NCBI GenBank assembly: GCA_945906305.1
Contig: CAMDQT010000002.1
Location: 62,001-126,000, forward strand
DNA length: 64,000 nucleotides
Source of the DNA: Ferrithrix thermotolerans DSM 19514
Lineage (GTDB): Bacteria; Actinomycetota; Acidimicrobiia; Acidimicrobiales; CAIXPF01
Direction of reading: 5' to 3'
The translations under genes and the position numbers were made by a program. The first letter of the stretch is position 1. Every line of letters begins with the position of its first letter. The notes beneath the pieces were generated by a model. It saw only the letters and a program-made list of their open reading frames with translations, made no database searches and was not told the DNA's origin. Positions 51,013 to 58,667 of the stretch are shown in pieces.

Positions 51013-51738
51013 TCATACCAGCGGCCACGGGTAGCGGCGGCCAGTCGGGTCAGCCGGGAATCGTCGCCCGCTGAGTAGCAGGTCCATGCGTTCCAGGCAG
51101 GCCTCGCGTTCCTCGTCATCGTCGAGCAGGTCGGCCACCGATGCTGGTAAGCCGGCGGCGCGGAGCCGGGCAAGGTCCTCGAGCAGGGGTTGGGGGATGT
51201 CCTGGCCGGCGTAGTCCCACAGCACGGTGCGCAACTTGAACTCGGCGTGGAAGGACAAGCCGTTATCGATGCCGTACACCCGACCATCGCCGCCAATGAG
51301 GCAGTGGCCGCTCTTGCGGTCGGTGTTGTTGGCCACGATGTCGAACGCACAAATAGCCATGAGGTCAGCGCGATAGCGCACATCGTCGGAGACGGTGAAG
51401 TAGTGCTGTTCGAAGTCGGCCTCGACGAACAGTTGCAGCGAGCCTTCGCCCATCGGGCCATTGCGCAGCACGGTGGGTGGCACTACCCCCCAGCCAAGGG
51501 CATCAGACAGCTCGTAGGCGGCGATCTCGCGGCGGTACAGGCCCGAGGGGAAGTCCCACAAGGGCCGCTCGCCGCGCAGCGGTTTGTAGATCGCCTTACG
51601 GTGGCCCTCCCCGTCGAGGGTGACCAGATAGGTGCCGTTGGACGACCAGGGCATGCGGCCGAGGACCTCAAGCGGCCCTTGATACAGGGCGTGGAGCGTT
51701 TCGGGGTCGTTGCGGTGTTGCCGTTCTGACTCGCTCAC
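51013..51738 (-). CDS. SCO1664-family protein (phosphatidylinositol-kinase-like fold)
   Basis: A 241-residue protein of the SCO1664 (TIGR03843) family. Kinase-like features are the strand with Lys in AIYKPLRGERPLWDFPSGLYRREIAAYELS, the catalytic-type stretch ICAFDIVANNTDRKSGHCL and the DNG-like GIDNGLSFH. The fold is that of PI3/PI4-kinase and HipA-like enzymes, so protein or small-molecule phosphorylation is possible; the true activity is unknown. In actinobacteria this gene usually sits with DUF3090 and MSMEG_4193-like phosphomutase, as here. Confidence 0.82.
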   Translation of the reverse strand: MSESERQHRNDPETLHALYQGPLEVLGRMPWSSNGTYLVTLDGEGHRKAIYKPLRGERPLWDFPSGLYRREIAAYELSDALGWGVVPPTVLRNGPMGEGSLQLFVEADFEQHYFTVSDDVRYRADLMAICAFDIVANNTDRKSGHCLIGGDGRVYGIDNGLSFHAEFKLRTVLWDYAGQDIPQPLLEDLARLRAAGLPASVADLLDDDEEREACLERMDLLLSGRRFPADPTGRRYPWPLV

Positions 51739-51788
51739 GGTGCACCGGTGCTGAGCAACGGGCCCATTCTTCGTCCTCCGGCTGGCAG

Positions 51789-52307
51789 TCAGTGCGGGCG
51801 GTGTCCGTTGGTCTTGATACAGGTGTGGCCGTCCCGGTCAATCGCTCGGCCGCACAGCGCGCATAACGGGCGTCCGCCCGAGACAAGGTCCTCGGCCCGG
51901 GTAATGAAGGCGCGGACCTGTTCGCGGGTCAGCACCCATCGGGCGGTAGCGGACTCCTCGGCTCGGTCCTCCTCCTCGGGCGAACCGATCTCCTCCAGGA
52001 GTACGAGTAGGCGGTCGTGCTCCTCGTCGTAGCCGAGCGCCAAGCCACCGATGGTGAACGCCGGCTCGACGGGGAAGTGCAACTCCAACTCGGTGGGTAA
52101 TGGCCCCTGCGGTTGGGCGGGAAGATCGGCAAGGATCTGGACGAAGGATTCGGCGAGGGCGCCGACCTGCTGTTTCTCGCAACGCAGGGTGACCAGCGAG
52201 CCGTCACCGAGGCACTGGAGGTAGAACACCCGCGCGCCAGGCTCACCGAGCGCACCGGCGGTGAACATTTCGACGTTGATGATGTCGTAGGGGGAGGGCA
52301 TGCTCAT
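51789..52307 (-). CDS. DUF3090 family protein with C-terminal zinc ribbon
   Basis: A 172-residue conserved actinobacterial protein (TIGR03847). YDIINVEMFTAGALGEPGARVFYLQCLGDGSLVTLRCEKQQV is the family N-terminus; ARWVLTREQVRAFITRAEDLVSGGRPLCALCGRAIDRDGHTC ends it with a CxxC-x8-C-type zinc ribbon. Function unknown. The ATG overlaps the phosphomutase stop (ATGA), so the two proteins are made in a coupled way. The track extends it far upstream into the phosphomutase gene, which is wrong. Confidence 0.85.
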   Translation of the reverse strand: MSMPSPYDIINVEMFTAGALGEPGARVFYLQCLGDGSLVTLRCEKQQVGALAESFVQILADLPAQPQGPLPTELELHFPVEPAFTIGGLALGYDEEHDRLLVLLEEIGSPEEEDRAEESATARWVLTREQVRAFITRAEDLVSGGRPLCALCGRAIDRDGHTCIKTNGHRPH

Positions 52308-52978
52308 GATGGTTGCAGGGTCCGTAGGTCTCGTCCGGTGGAGTTGGTGGCCAGCACCACGGGCCCGCCGGCGCCGTACAGCACCGCGCTGACCGAGCAG
52401 GGTGACACCACAATGCGTTGAAACAGATCGAGGTGAGTGCCAATCGCCGACGCCAGGGCGGCCTTGATGGGATCGGCATGGGAGACACACACGATGGTCT
52501 TGCCCGCGTGAGCGGCGCGCAGCCGGTCGATGGTGCTCACGATCCGCAGTTGCATCTCCGCAAAGGACTCTCCGTTCGGGAAACGGAACCCTGACGGGTA
52601 ACGCTGCACGGTGGTCCATTCCGGAAGTTTGAACAGCTCCTTGAGTTCACGGCCGGTCCAGCCCCCGAAATCGCATTCGAGCAGGCCAGGTTCGGGCCGC
52701 ACCCGAAGACCGAGAGCGGCGGCGATGGGGGCAGCAGTTTCCCGGGTCCGTTCCAGCGGTGAGGCATAGACCGCGGCCACGTTTTTGAGCGGTGCGATGC
52801 GCTTGGCGGCGTCCTCGGCCTGCTTGTGACCCTCCGGTGCGAGGTGAAGGCCTTTGGCCCGTCCCGGTAGCGAGGTGCCCGTCGTCGGCGTCTTGCCGTG
52901 GCGGACGAGGAGCACCAGCGTGGAGGGCGGCCCCTTGGATTCGGCCGTGGCGTCTTTCGAAGTGGCGGGAGCAGGCAT
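52304..52978 (-). CDS. MSMEG_4193-family histidine phosphatase (phosphomutase-like)
   Basis: A histidine phosphatase-fold protein of 224 residues. The catalytic motif is LLVRHGKTPTTGTSLPGRAKGLHL (RHG), YASPLERTRETAAPIA gives the second Arg, ECDFGGWTGRELKEL the acidic residue and CVSHADPIKAALAS the second catalytic His. It heads the conserved DUF3090/SCO1664 cassette. Substrate unknown; dephosphorylation of a small molecule or a partner of the kinase-like protein are both possible. A tandem 19-bp repeat lies just upstream. Confidence 0.85.
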   Translation of the reverse strand: MPAPATSKDATAESKGPPSTLVLLVRHGKTPTTGTSLPGRAKGLHLAPEGHKQAEDAAKRIAPLKNVAAVYASPLERTRETAAPIAAALGLRVRPEPGLLECDFGGWTGRELKELFKLPEWTTVQRYPSGFRFPNGESFAEMQLRIVSTIDRLRAAHAGKTIVCVSHADPIKAALASAIGTHLDLFQRIVVSPCSVSAVLYGAGGPVVLATNSTGRDLRTLQPS

Positions 52979-52986
52979 AGCCTCAT

Positions 52987-53024
52987 CAACCTAGTCTTCC
53001 GCCGCCAACCTAGTCCTTCGCCGC
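52987..53024. repeat. Tandem 19-bp repeat in a divergent promoter region
   Basis: caacctagtcttccgccgc (52987-53005) is followed at once by caacctagtccttcgccgc (53006-53024), differing at two positions. Each copy carries CCTAG, and on the minus strand TAGGTT, a -10-like hexamer. The repeat lies between phosphomutase (minus) and uracil-DNA glycosylase (plus). Confidence 0.85.
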
Positions 53025-53036
53025 ACCGTGCCGACC

Positions 53037-53042
53037 TAGCCT
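53037..53042 (+). promoter_or_regulatory. -10 element of leaderless uracil-DNA glycosylase mRNA
   Basis: TAGCCT ends 7 nt before the ATG at 53050. Confidence 0.45.
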
Positions 53043-53049
53043 GGCGGGT

Positions 53050-53751
53050 ATGAGCACCCGCCGCATCGAGGCCTTAGCGGTGTTGCAGCAGGAGGTGATT
53101 GGCTGTCGCCGTTGCCCTCGACTGGTTGCTTGGACCCAAGAGGTGGCGGCGACGCGCAAGGCGGCGTACCGAGACGAAACCTATTGGGGCCGGCCGGTTC
53201 CCGGTTTCGGGGACCCCGATGCCACGGTGGTGGTGATCGGCCTGGCCCCCGCCGCCCATGGGGCCAACCGCACCGGCCGCATGTTCACTGGGGACCGTTC
53301 CGGGGACTGGCTGTTCCGGGCGATGTATCGCGCCGGTCTGGCCAGCCAGCCCGAGTCGCGTCACCGCGACGACGGCTTGACCCTTAGCGGCGCCTATGTG
53401 ACCGCCCCGGTACGTTGCGCGCCGCCTGCGAACAAGCCGACCCCGGCCGAGCGCGACGCCTGCCGGGGTTTCCTCGTGGCGGAACTCGACTTGCTGGCCC
53501 AGGCCAAGGTGTTCGTGGCCCTTGGCGCGTTCGGGTACCAGGCGGTGGCCGACCTGCTCGAGGTGCCAAGGCCTCGTCCAGCTTTCCGCCATGGCCTCGA
53601 AGTGGCGGTTAGCGGCGACCGCACCCTGCTGTGCAGCTACCACGTGAGCCAGCAGAACACCTTCACTGGTCGTCTAACCGAGGCGATGGCGGACGCTGTT
53701 TTCCACCGGGCGGCCCTGCTGGCCGGTCGGGTGGTCCCCCACCCGGGTTAG
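53050..53751 (+). CDS. Uracil-DNA glycosylase family 5 (UdgB-like)
   Basis: A 233-residue iron-sulfur uracil-DNA glycosylase that removes uracil or hypoxanthine from DNA in base-excision repair. Motif A is VVVIGLAPAAHGANRTGRMFTGDRSGDWLF, characteristic of family 5 (UDGb), and motif B is CSYHVSQQNTFTGRLT. The [4Fe-4S] ligands are probably C19 and C22 (GCRRCPRL) plus two cysteines in APVRCAPPANKPTPAERDACRG. Length and motifs match the family. It is divergent from the phosphomutase. Confidence 0.9.
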   Translation: MSTRRIEALAVLQQEVIGCRRCPRLVAWTQEVAATRKAAYRDETYWGRPVPGFGDPDATVVVIGLAPAAHGANRTGRMFTGDRSGDWLFRAMYRAGLASQPESRHRDDGLTLSGAYVTAPVRCAPPANKPTPAERDACRGFLVAELDLLAQAKVFVALGAFGYQAVADLLEVPRPRPAFRHGLEVAVSGDRTLLCSYHVSQQNTFTGRLTEAMADAVFHRAALLAGRVVPHPG

Positions 53752-53801
53752 GCCGAAGAACTGCTAGCACCCTGCGCCCCCAGGCAGGACACTGCGAGGG
53801 C

Positions 53802-54245
53802 ATGGAAGGACTCTGGGGCTCCCGCAGCGCACGTCAGAAGACGAGCTGCAATGGCGTGCTGCCGCCCCGCCGGCGTGATCGTTTTCTGCGGCGGCGGCCG
53901 ACCGGCCCCGCCATCGACCATCTCCGGGCCGATCTGGCCCGCCTCGAGATGCAGCAGAGAAAATCGGCGAGCTCGACCGTGGTCGACCCGGCCGAACGGG
54001 CGCTGCTGATTGAGCTGTACAGCGAGCTCATCGCGAGCGTCGAAGGGCCTGTTGTGCCCTTTCCGGTGGAGTTTCTGGTTGATCCGTCCGAGGCGATGGA
54101 TCGGGCCGAACCGGCCGAACTCGTGGACCTCGATCGTTACCGTCAGCGACGTTCCTCGCTCGTGGCCGCCGAGTTCGCCGCCGCCGATCGATCCTTCGCG
54201 GCAATCGGCGAGCCGCGCTCAACGTTGGAGGACAAGGCGGACTGA
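53802..54245 (+). CDS. Hypothetical protein
   Basis: A possible 147-residue protein with a basic N-terminus (RRRDRFLRRRPTG) and an acidic, helical remainder (RALLIELYSELIASVEGPVVPFPVEFLVDPSEAMDRAEPAELVDLDRYRQRRSSL). I do not recognise a family. The ATG at 53802 removes the part of the track ORF lying inside the glycosylase gene. Acidic-helical content and codon use look coding, but the N-terminal start is not secure. A hairpin follows. Confidence 0.5.
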   Translation: MEGLWGSRSARQKTSCNGVLPPRRRDRFLRRRPTGPAIDHLRADLARLEMQQRKSASSTVVDPAERALLIELYSELIASVEGPVVPFPVEFLVDPSEAMDRAEPAELVDLDRYRQRRSSLVAAEFAAADRSFAAIGEPRSTLEDKAD

Positions 54246-54252
54246 CGTCGGC

Positions 54253-54278
54253 CCCAGCTCGCTCGGTTAGGAGCTGGG
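54253..54278 (+). terminator. Hairpin after the hypothetical gene
   Basis: CCCAGCTC and GAGCTGGG form an 8-bp stem with a 10-nt loop (gctcggttag), followed by cc. No T tract is present. Confidence 0.45.
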
Positions 54279-54306
54279 CCCTGGTGCACCGGTAGCGTTC
54301 TCGCTG

Positions 54307-54660
54307 GTGTCCATGCCGCCTACGCCGTCTACGCCCGCCCGCCCGCCCGTTCGGTTCGGTCCCTACGATGGGTCGTTGGTAATGCGGTTGGGTTTGGCAT
54401 TGCTTGCCGTGTTCGGCGCGACGGCGTTGCTGACGGCGTGGGTACAACCGGGGGACAGCGCAGGTTCGGTGGCGGCGTTCGAGCAGGCCTTCGGCGCGGC
54501 TTGTCACCGTAGCGGCGCGGACGAGGACCGGTGCCGCTGTGCGTTGCAGCGTTGGAACGAGACGCTTGGCGAGCCCCGCCGCGTGGTCTTGGACAAAGAC
54601 CTGGCCTCGGGCGGGATCTTGTCGGACGAACTGCGCCGGGCGGTAGCGGCATGTCGCTGA
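54307..54660 (+). CDS. Small membrane-anchored protein
   Basis: A 117-residue protein with a Pro-rich N-terminus (MPPTPSTPARPPVRFGPYDG), one membrane helix (LVMRLGLALLAVFGATALLTAWV) and an external domain with four cysteines (FGAACHRSGADEDRCRCALQRW...AVAACR). No family recognised. The GTG at 54307 has TAGCGT 8 nt upstream. The cysteines would be suited to disulfides or metal binding outside the membrane. Whether it works with the FrhB-like protein downstream is unknown. Confidence 0.5.
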   Translation: MSMPPTPSTPARPPVRFGPYDGSLVMRLGLALLAVFGATALLTAWVQPGDSAGSVAAFEQAFGAACHRSGADEDRCRCALQRWNETLGEPRRVVLDKDLASGGILSDELRRAVAACR

Positions 54661-54692
54661 TCGCTGAACGGGACACAACGCTCAGCGGCCTC

Positions 54693-54698
54693 TAGATT
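54693..54698 (+). promoter_or_regulatory. -10 element of leaderless frhB-like mRNA
   Basis: TAGATT ends 6 nt before the ATG at 54705. Confidence 0.5.
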
Positions 54699-54704
54699 GA
54701 CTCC

Positions 54705-55889
54705 ATGACCATGACCGAGGACGCTGCGAACGCCGAGGGCAAGCAACGCTGGACCTTCCAATGGAAGGAACTGTACGACGAGGTCATCACCTCGGGGCTG
54801 TGCACTGGTTGCGCCGGTTGCGTCATCGCCTGCCCCCACGACGTCATTGGCTACAAGCACGAGCCGGGCCAGTACGTCCCCTTCCACCTGGAGGAGGAAC
54901 TGGGCCTGGACAACTGCCTGCACGGTGAGACGGGCTGCACATCGTGCACCCGGGCCTGTCCCCGCTTTCGGGCCTGGGAGCCGCAGGCGGACGAGCATCT
55001 CTTCGGGCGCGCCCGCACCGCGGAGGACATGTCGGGCATCTACAAAGACATCATTCTGTGTCGGGCGTCCGACGAGTTCGTCTACGAAACTGGCCAGGAC
55101 GGTGGCCTGGTGTCCGCCATCCTCATCTGGGCCCTCGAGAAGGGCTACATCGACGGCGCGCTGGTGTCGGGCCTGGAGAGCTCCGAAGGTGGCGAAGGTG
55201 GTTGGAAGGCCATGCCGATGGTGGCCACGAACCGCGAGGAAGTGCTGCGCGGCGCGGGCAGCCGTTACACCTATTCGGCCAATACCATCGCCTTCAACGA
55301 GGCCAAGGAACGAGGCTTGACCAACTTGGCGCTGGTGGGGATGAGCTGCCAGACCTCCATCGCCCCGGTGATGTGGAGCCGCAAGATCGGCAAAGTGTCC
55401 AAGCCCATCAAGCTCAACATCGGTCTGTTGTGTTCCAAAAGCTTCGACGACTCGCTATTCGACGAACTGTTCTACCTCAAGTACGGCCTAGTCAAAGACC
55501 AGATCAAGAAGATGAACATCAAGGGCGTCTTCCAGATCTGGATGAAGGACGGCAGCTACCACGAGATCAACCTCAAGGAGTGCCACGCCTGGACCCGTGA
55601 GGGCTGCAACCACTGCCCGGACTTCTCCGCTGAGCATGCCGACATCTCCACTGGGGGCATCGGCGACGCCACTGACTGGACCCTGACCCTGGTCCGCACC
55701 GACCTCGGCCGCGAGATCATCATGCGCATGCTCCAGGACGGTGTCATTGAGGCCAAGCCAGGCGATTCCGACCCTGGTGCGATCAAGCTGTTGCACAAGC
55801 TGTCGGAGCGAAGCCGGGCCCGCTGGCCGACGTGGGCCGCGCCTGAGGCCCGGGTGGGCCTACCCGAAGGGGCCACGGCAGACCACTGA
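54705..55889 (+). CDS. FrhB-like F420-oxidoreductase subunit with two [4Fe-4S] clusters
   Basis: A 394-residue protein of the coenzyme F420 hydrogenase/dehydrogenase beta-subunit family. The N-terminus has ferredoxin motifs CTGCAGCVIACP (about residues 33-44) and, near residue 80, CTSCTRACP, which each supply cluster ligands. Then come the FrhB motifs ETGQDGGLVSAILIWAL, VGMSCQTSIAP and a C-terminal Cys pair (GCNHCPDF). These proteins bind FAD and reduce or oxidise F420. It stands alone without hydrogenase subunits, so the electron partner is unknown; the VOC, LLM and ETF proteins nearby are candidates only by context. Confidence 0.87.
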   Translation: MTMTEDAANAEGKQRWTFQWKELYDEVITSGLCTGCAGCVIACPHDVIGYKHEPGQYVPFHLEEELGLDNCLHGETGCTSCTRACPRFRAWEPQADEHLFGRARTAEDMSGIYKDIILCRASDEFVYETGQDGGLVSAILIWALEKGYIDGALVSGLESSEGGEGGWKAMPMVATNREEVLRGAGSRYTYSANTIAFNEAKERGLTNLALVGMSCQTSIAPVMWSRKIGKVSKPIKLNIGLLCSKSFDDSLFDELFYLKYGLVKDQIKKMNIKGVFQIWMKDGSYHEINLKECHAWTREGCNHCPDFSAEHADISTGGIGDATDWTLTLVRTDLGREIIMRMLQDGVIEAKPGDSDPGAIKLLHKLSERSRARWPTWAAPEARVGLPEGATADH

Positions 55890-55942
55890 GAGCTTGAGAC
55901 GCGGCGACGCCGGTTACGCCGACGGGGGATCGATCACGGAAC

Positions 55943-55948
55943 TATCGT
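55943..55948 (+). promoter_or_regulatory. -10 element of leaderless AhpD-like gene
   Basis: TATCGT ends 6 nt before the ATG at 55955. Confidence 0.45.
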
Positions 55949-55954
55949 CCGCTG

Positions 55955-56518
55955 ATGCGCCTCGATACGCCCCGCGTCCCGCCCTTGCCCGAATCGGCCT
56001 GGGACCCCTCCATTGCGGACCGCCTCAAGGGTCGGGGGACTCCGCCGAACGTGATGCGCACCATCGCGCATCATCCGCAACTGTTCAAACGTTGGTCCGT
56101 GTTCGGCAACCACGTATTCGACAAGTCCACCCTGCCGGCCCGCGAACGCGAACTGATCATGTTGCGCATCGGCTGGCGTTGCCGATCGGCCTACGAGTTC
56201 GGTCAACACACCCTCATCGGCCGCCGCTGTGGTCTGACCGACGTCGAGATCCACCGGCTCACGCTGGGGTCCGAGGCATCGGAGTGGAACGATTTGGACC
56301 GGCTGTTGGTGCAGGCCACCGATGAGTTGCACGATGATTGTTTCATCAGCCAGCCCACCTGGGACGGTTTGGCCGCTCGGTATTCCACCGAACAGATCAT
56401 CGATCTGGTGTTCACCGTCGGCCAGTACGCGCTGGTGTCCATGGCGCTGAACACCTTCGGGGTACAGCTCGACGAAGGCGTGCCCGGCTTTCCTACTGGG
56501 GCGGGTGAGCCGGCCTGA
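55955..56518 (+). CDS. Carboxymuconolactone decarboxylase (AhpD-like) family protein
   Basis: A 187-residue helical protein of the CMD/AhpD family. The core is LPARERELIMLRIGWRCRSAYEFGQHTLIG, in which the reactive CxxC of AhpD is replaced by RCRSAYEFGQH, as in a large non-peroxidase subgroup. It therefore probably does not act as a peroxidase; the group's members include decarboxylase-like and unknown enzymes. It has a leaderless-type start. It precedes the enoyl-CoA hydratase homologue on the same strand. Confidence 0.82.
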   Translation: MRLDTPRVPPLPESAWDPSIADRLKGRGTPPNVMRTIAHHPQLFKRWSVFGNHVFDKSTLPARERELIMLRIGWRCRSAYEFGQHTLIGRRCGLTDVEIHRLTLGSEASEWNDLDRLLVQATDELHDDCFISQPTWDGLAARYSTEQIIDLVFTVGQYALVSMALNTFGVQLDEGVPGFPTGAGEPA

Positions 56519-56559
56519 GGCCTCGGCGCGCCGGACGGGCGCGACGTTCTTTTCGGGCG

Positions 56560-56565
56560 TAGGGT
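56560..56565 (+). promoter_or_regulatory. -10 element of leaderless enoyl-CoA hydratase-like gene
   Basis: TAGGGT ends 6 nt before the ATG at 56572. Confidence 0.5.
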
Positions 56566-56571
56566 CCTCCC

Positions 56572-57366
56572 ATGCTGGACCCTGCTGCCTATACGACCAT
56601 CGCCATTGAGAAGCGACCCGACGGTGTCGCCATCTGCACGTTGAACCGTCCGGAGCGCCTCAATTCGGTCAACTCGGTCATGCATCGCGAGATGGCCACC
56701 CTCACCCGCGATATCCAGGCCGACCGATCGGTCCGGGCGGCGGTAATCACCGGCGCTGGCCGGGCGTTTTGCGCTGGCGGTGACTTCGGTGGCGGTGCGG
56801 TCGAACCGATGGGATCGACCACGGGCGGCATGCTGGAGGAGGCTCGGCGCATTGTGGACCACATGCTGGAGTGCACCAAGCCATTGGTGTCCGCCGTGAA
56901 CGGCTACGCCATGGGCCTCGGTGCCACCTACGCGCTGCTCTGCGATGTTGTGGTCGCCGGTCGTTCCGCGGTGTTCGCGGACACCCACGTGAAGATGGGC
57001 ATCGGTGCCGGTGACGGCGGTCAGGTGATTTGGCCCCTTCTGATCGGGGTGAACAAGGCCAAGTACTTCCTCATGAGCGGCGAGCGGGTGAGCGGCGAGG
57101 AGGCAGAGCGGATAGGCCTCGCCACCTTCTTGGTGGAGGACGACGAGTTGATGGACAAAGCCATCGCTATCGCCTCGACGTTGGCTGCGGGTCCGTCCCA
57201 GGCCATCACCGCTTCCAAGATGGCCATCAATGCCTGGATGCGGTCGATCTCCTCTTTCGTGATGCCCCTTTCGCTGCAGATGGAAGACGCCTGTTTCGGG
57301 TCGTCGGACCAAAAGGAGGCGGTCAGCGCCTTCAACGAGAAGCGTCAGCCGGACTTCAACCGCTGA
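56572..57366 (+). CDS. Enoyl-CoA hydratase/isomerase family protein
   Basis: A crotonase-fold protein of 264 residues. Oxyanion segments are GAGRAFCAGGDFGGG (about 62-76) and NGYAMGLGATYALLCD (about 107-122). The loop that normally has PE[IV] reads FADTHVKMGI, so the usual catalytic Glu is His. Hydratase activity is therefore uncertain, and isomerase or another CoA chemistry is possible. The end is FNEKRQPDFNR, a common C-terminal pattern of this subgroup. The gene has a leaderless-type start. Confidence 0.82.
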   Translation: MLDPAAYTTIAIEKRPDGVAICTLNRPERLNSVNSVMHREMATLTRDIQADRSVRAAVITGAGRAFCAGGDFGGGAVEPMGSTTGGMLEEARRIVDHMLECTKPLVSAVNGYAMGLGATYALLCDVVVAGRSAVFADTHVKMGIGAGDGGQVIWPLLIGVNKAKYFLMSGERVSGEEAERIGLATFLVEDDELMDKAIAIASTLAAGPSQAITASKMAINAWMRSISSFVMPLSLQMEDACFGSSDQKEAVSAFNEKRQPDFNR

Positions 57367-57488
57367 CCGCAACCGCGACCGATCACCGGTGCGCGGGGTG
57401 TCCTCGGGCTGCCGCCGGCTCAACACTGCTGATTCGCCGCGCCGGGATCGAGCCGGGCCCGCACCGTCGGGGTGCGCCGCAGCGAACA

Positions 57489-58442
57489 TCAGCCGTTGGG
57501 CGTCACCATGCGTTCGAGCCATTCGTTGATATCCCGACGCGCTTGGCGGGCCACCGCGGTACCAGGCGCGAAGCCATCGAAGCCGTGTGGTGCCCCCGGG
57601 TACACGTGCAACTCGACCGGCACGGCGGCGTGGTTGAGGCGACGGGCGTAGTCGATGTCCTCGTCGGCGAAGGCGTCGAGTGAGCCGACCATGATGAAGG
57701 TGGGCGGAAGACCGGCCAGTTCCGTGGCGCGTGAAGCCGCGGCATAGGGCGGCACGTCAGCGGTATCGAACCGCTCACCGAGGTAGGAGGCCCAGCCGAA
57801 ATGGTTCGATGCGGGGTTCCATACCGGTACCGCGTCCCAGTTGGAGCTGACCGAACTGCGGGTGTCGTCGATCATGGGGTAGATCAACAGCTGGAAGGCG
57901 ATGGAGAACTCGGCCCGGTCTTTGACCAGGTGCGCAAGACCGGCGGCGAGGCCGCCCCCTGCGCTGGCCCCACCAATGCCGATCCGCTCGGTGTCGATGC
58001 CAAATTCGGCGCCGTTGGCCTTGATCGCGGCCAGCCCGGTGTAACAGTCCTCGACCGGACCGGGATAGGGGGTTTCGGGGGCCAAGCGGTACTGCACGGC
58101 GACCCCCACCATGCCGTATCGCTGGCACCAGCGGTCGAATCGGAGGTCGTCCTGTTCCGGCGAGCCGATCACATAGCCGCCGCCGTGGCACCAGTACAGG
58201 CAGGGCAGCGGTCCGTTGGCGTGGACCGGGCGATGGATCCGCAGCCGGATGTCCGGCGCACCGGTCGGGCCGGCCACGACGACGTCAGTTCGTTGTACCG
58301 CATCGGACAGCGTCTGTCGGGCATTGGCCTCGGCCCCGATTCGGCGGAGTTTTTCGAGGTTGGCCGCCCGCACGGTGGCGACGGGGGGTCCGGCCTCGAT
58401 CGCAGCGCGTACGGCGGGGTCGTAGTAAGGCTCGACGGTCAT
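57489..58442 (-). CDS. Alpha/beta hydrolase (hormone-sensitive-lipase-type esterase)
   Basis: A 317-residue carboxylesterase of the HSL (family IV) type. The oxyanion motif is YWCHGGGYVIGS, the nucleophile elbow IGGASAGGGLAAGL (the family usually has GDSAGG), the catalytic Asp is in GSLDAFADE and the His in APHGFDGFAPG. It hydrolyses short- or medium-chain esters. No signal peptide. TACGGT lies 6 nt upstream of the ATG, indicating a leaderless message; the gene is divergent from the LCP region. Confidence 0.88.
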   Translation of the reverse strand: MTVEPYYDPAVRAAIEAGPPVATVRAANLEKLRRIGAEANARQTLSDAVQRTDVVVAGPTGAPDIRLRIHRPVHANGPLPCLYWCHGGGYVIGSPEQDDLRFDRWCQRYGMVGVAVQYRLAPETPYPGPVEDCYTGLAAIKANGAEFGIDTERIGIGGASAGGGLAAGLAHLVKDRAEFSIAFQLLIYPMIDDTRSSVSSNWDAVPVWNPASNHFGWASYLGERFDTADVPPYAAASRATELAGLPPTFIMVGSLDAFADEDIDYARRLNHAAVPVELHVYPGAPHGFDGFAPGTAVARQARRDINEWLERMVTPNG

Positions 58443-58448
58443 GACCGG

Positions 58449-58454
58449 ACCGTA
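58449..58454 (-). promoter_or_regulatory. -10 element of leaderless esterase mRNA
   Basis: TACGGT on the minus strand, 6 nt before the ATG at 58442. Confidence 0.45.
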
Positions 58455-58553
58455 TCGCAGCCGCGGTCACCGCGGCGCGGCGCAGCAGGGAGTGCGTTGC
58501 CGGGGGCGAGGTGTCCGCGACATAGGTCTGATTCGCCACTAGCGTCGGTCGTC

Positions 58554-58667
58554 ATGCAGCGCAGCGTGGCGAGCGAGCATGAGGGCCTTGGACAGCGGAC
58601 CACGGCCGCCAGCGGACCATGCCCGACACAGGATCAGATGGCTACTGCCTCGTCGGAACCTTCGTGA
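58554..58667 (+). CDS. Possible 37-residue upstream ORF coupled to the LCP gene
   Basis: An ATG at 58554, with TAGCGT 8 nt upstream, opens a 37-codon frame (MQRSVASEHEGLGQRTTAASG...SEPS) whose stop overlaps the likely GTG of the LCP gene (GTGA). It may act as a leader peptide that delivers ribosomes to the larger gene. It could also be a chance ORF; the product has no recognisable motif. Confidence 0.35.
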   Translation: MQRSVASEHEGLGQRTTAASGPCPTQDQMATASSEPS

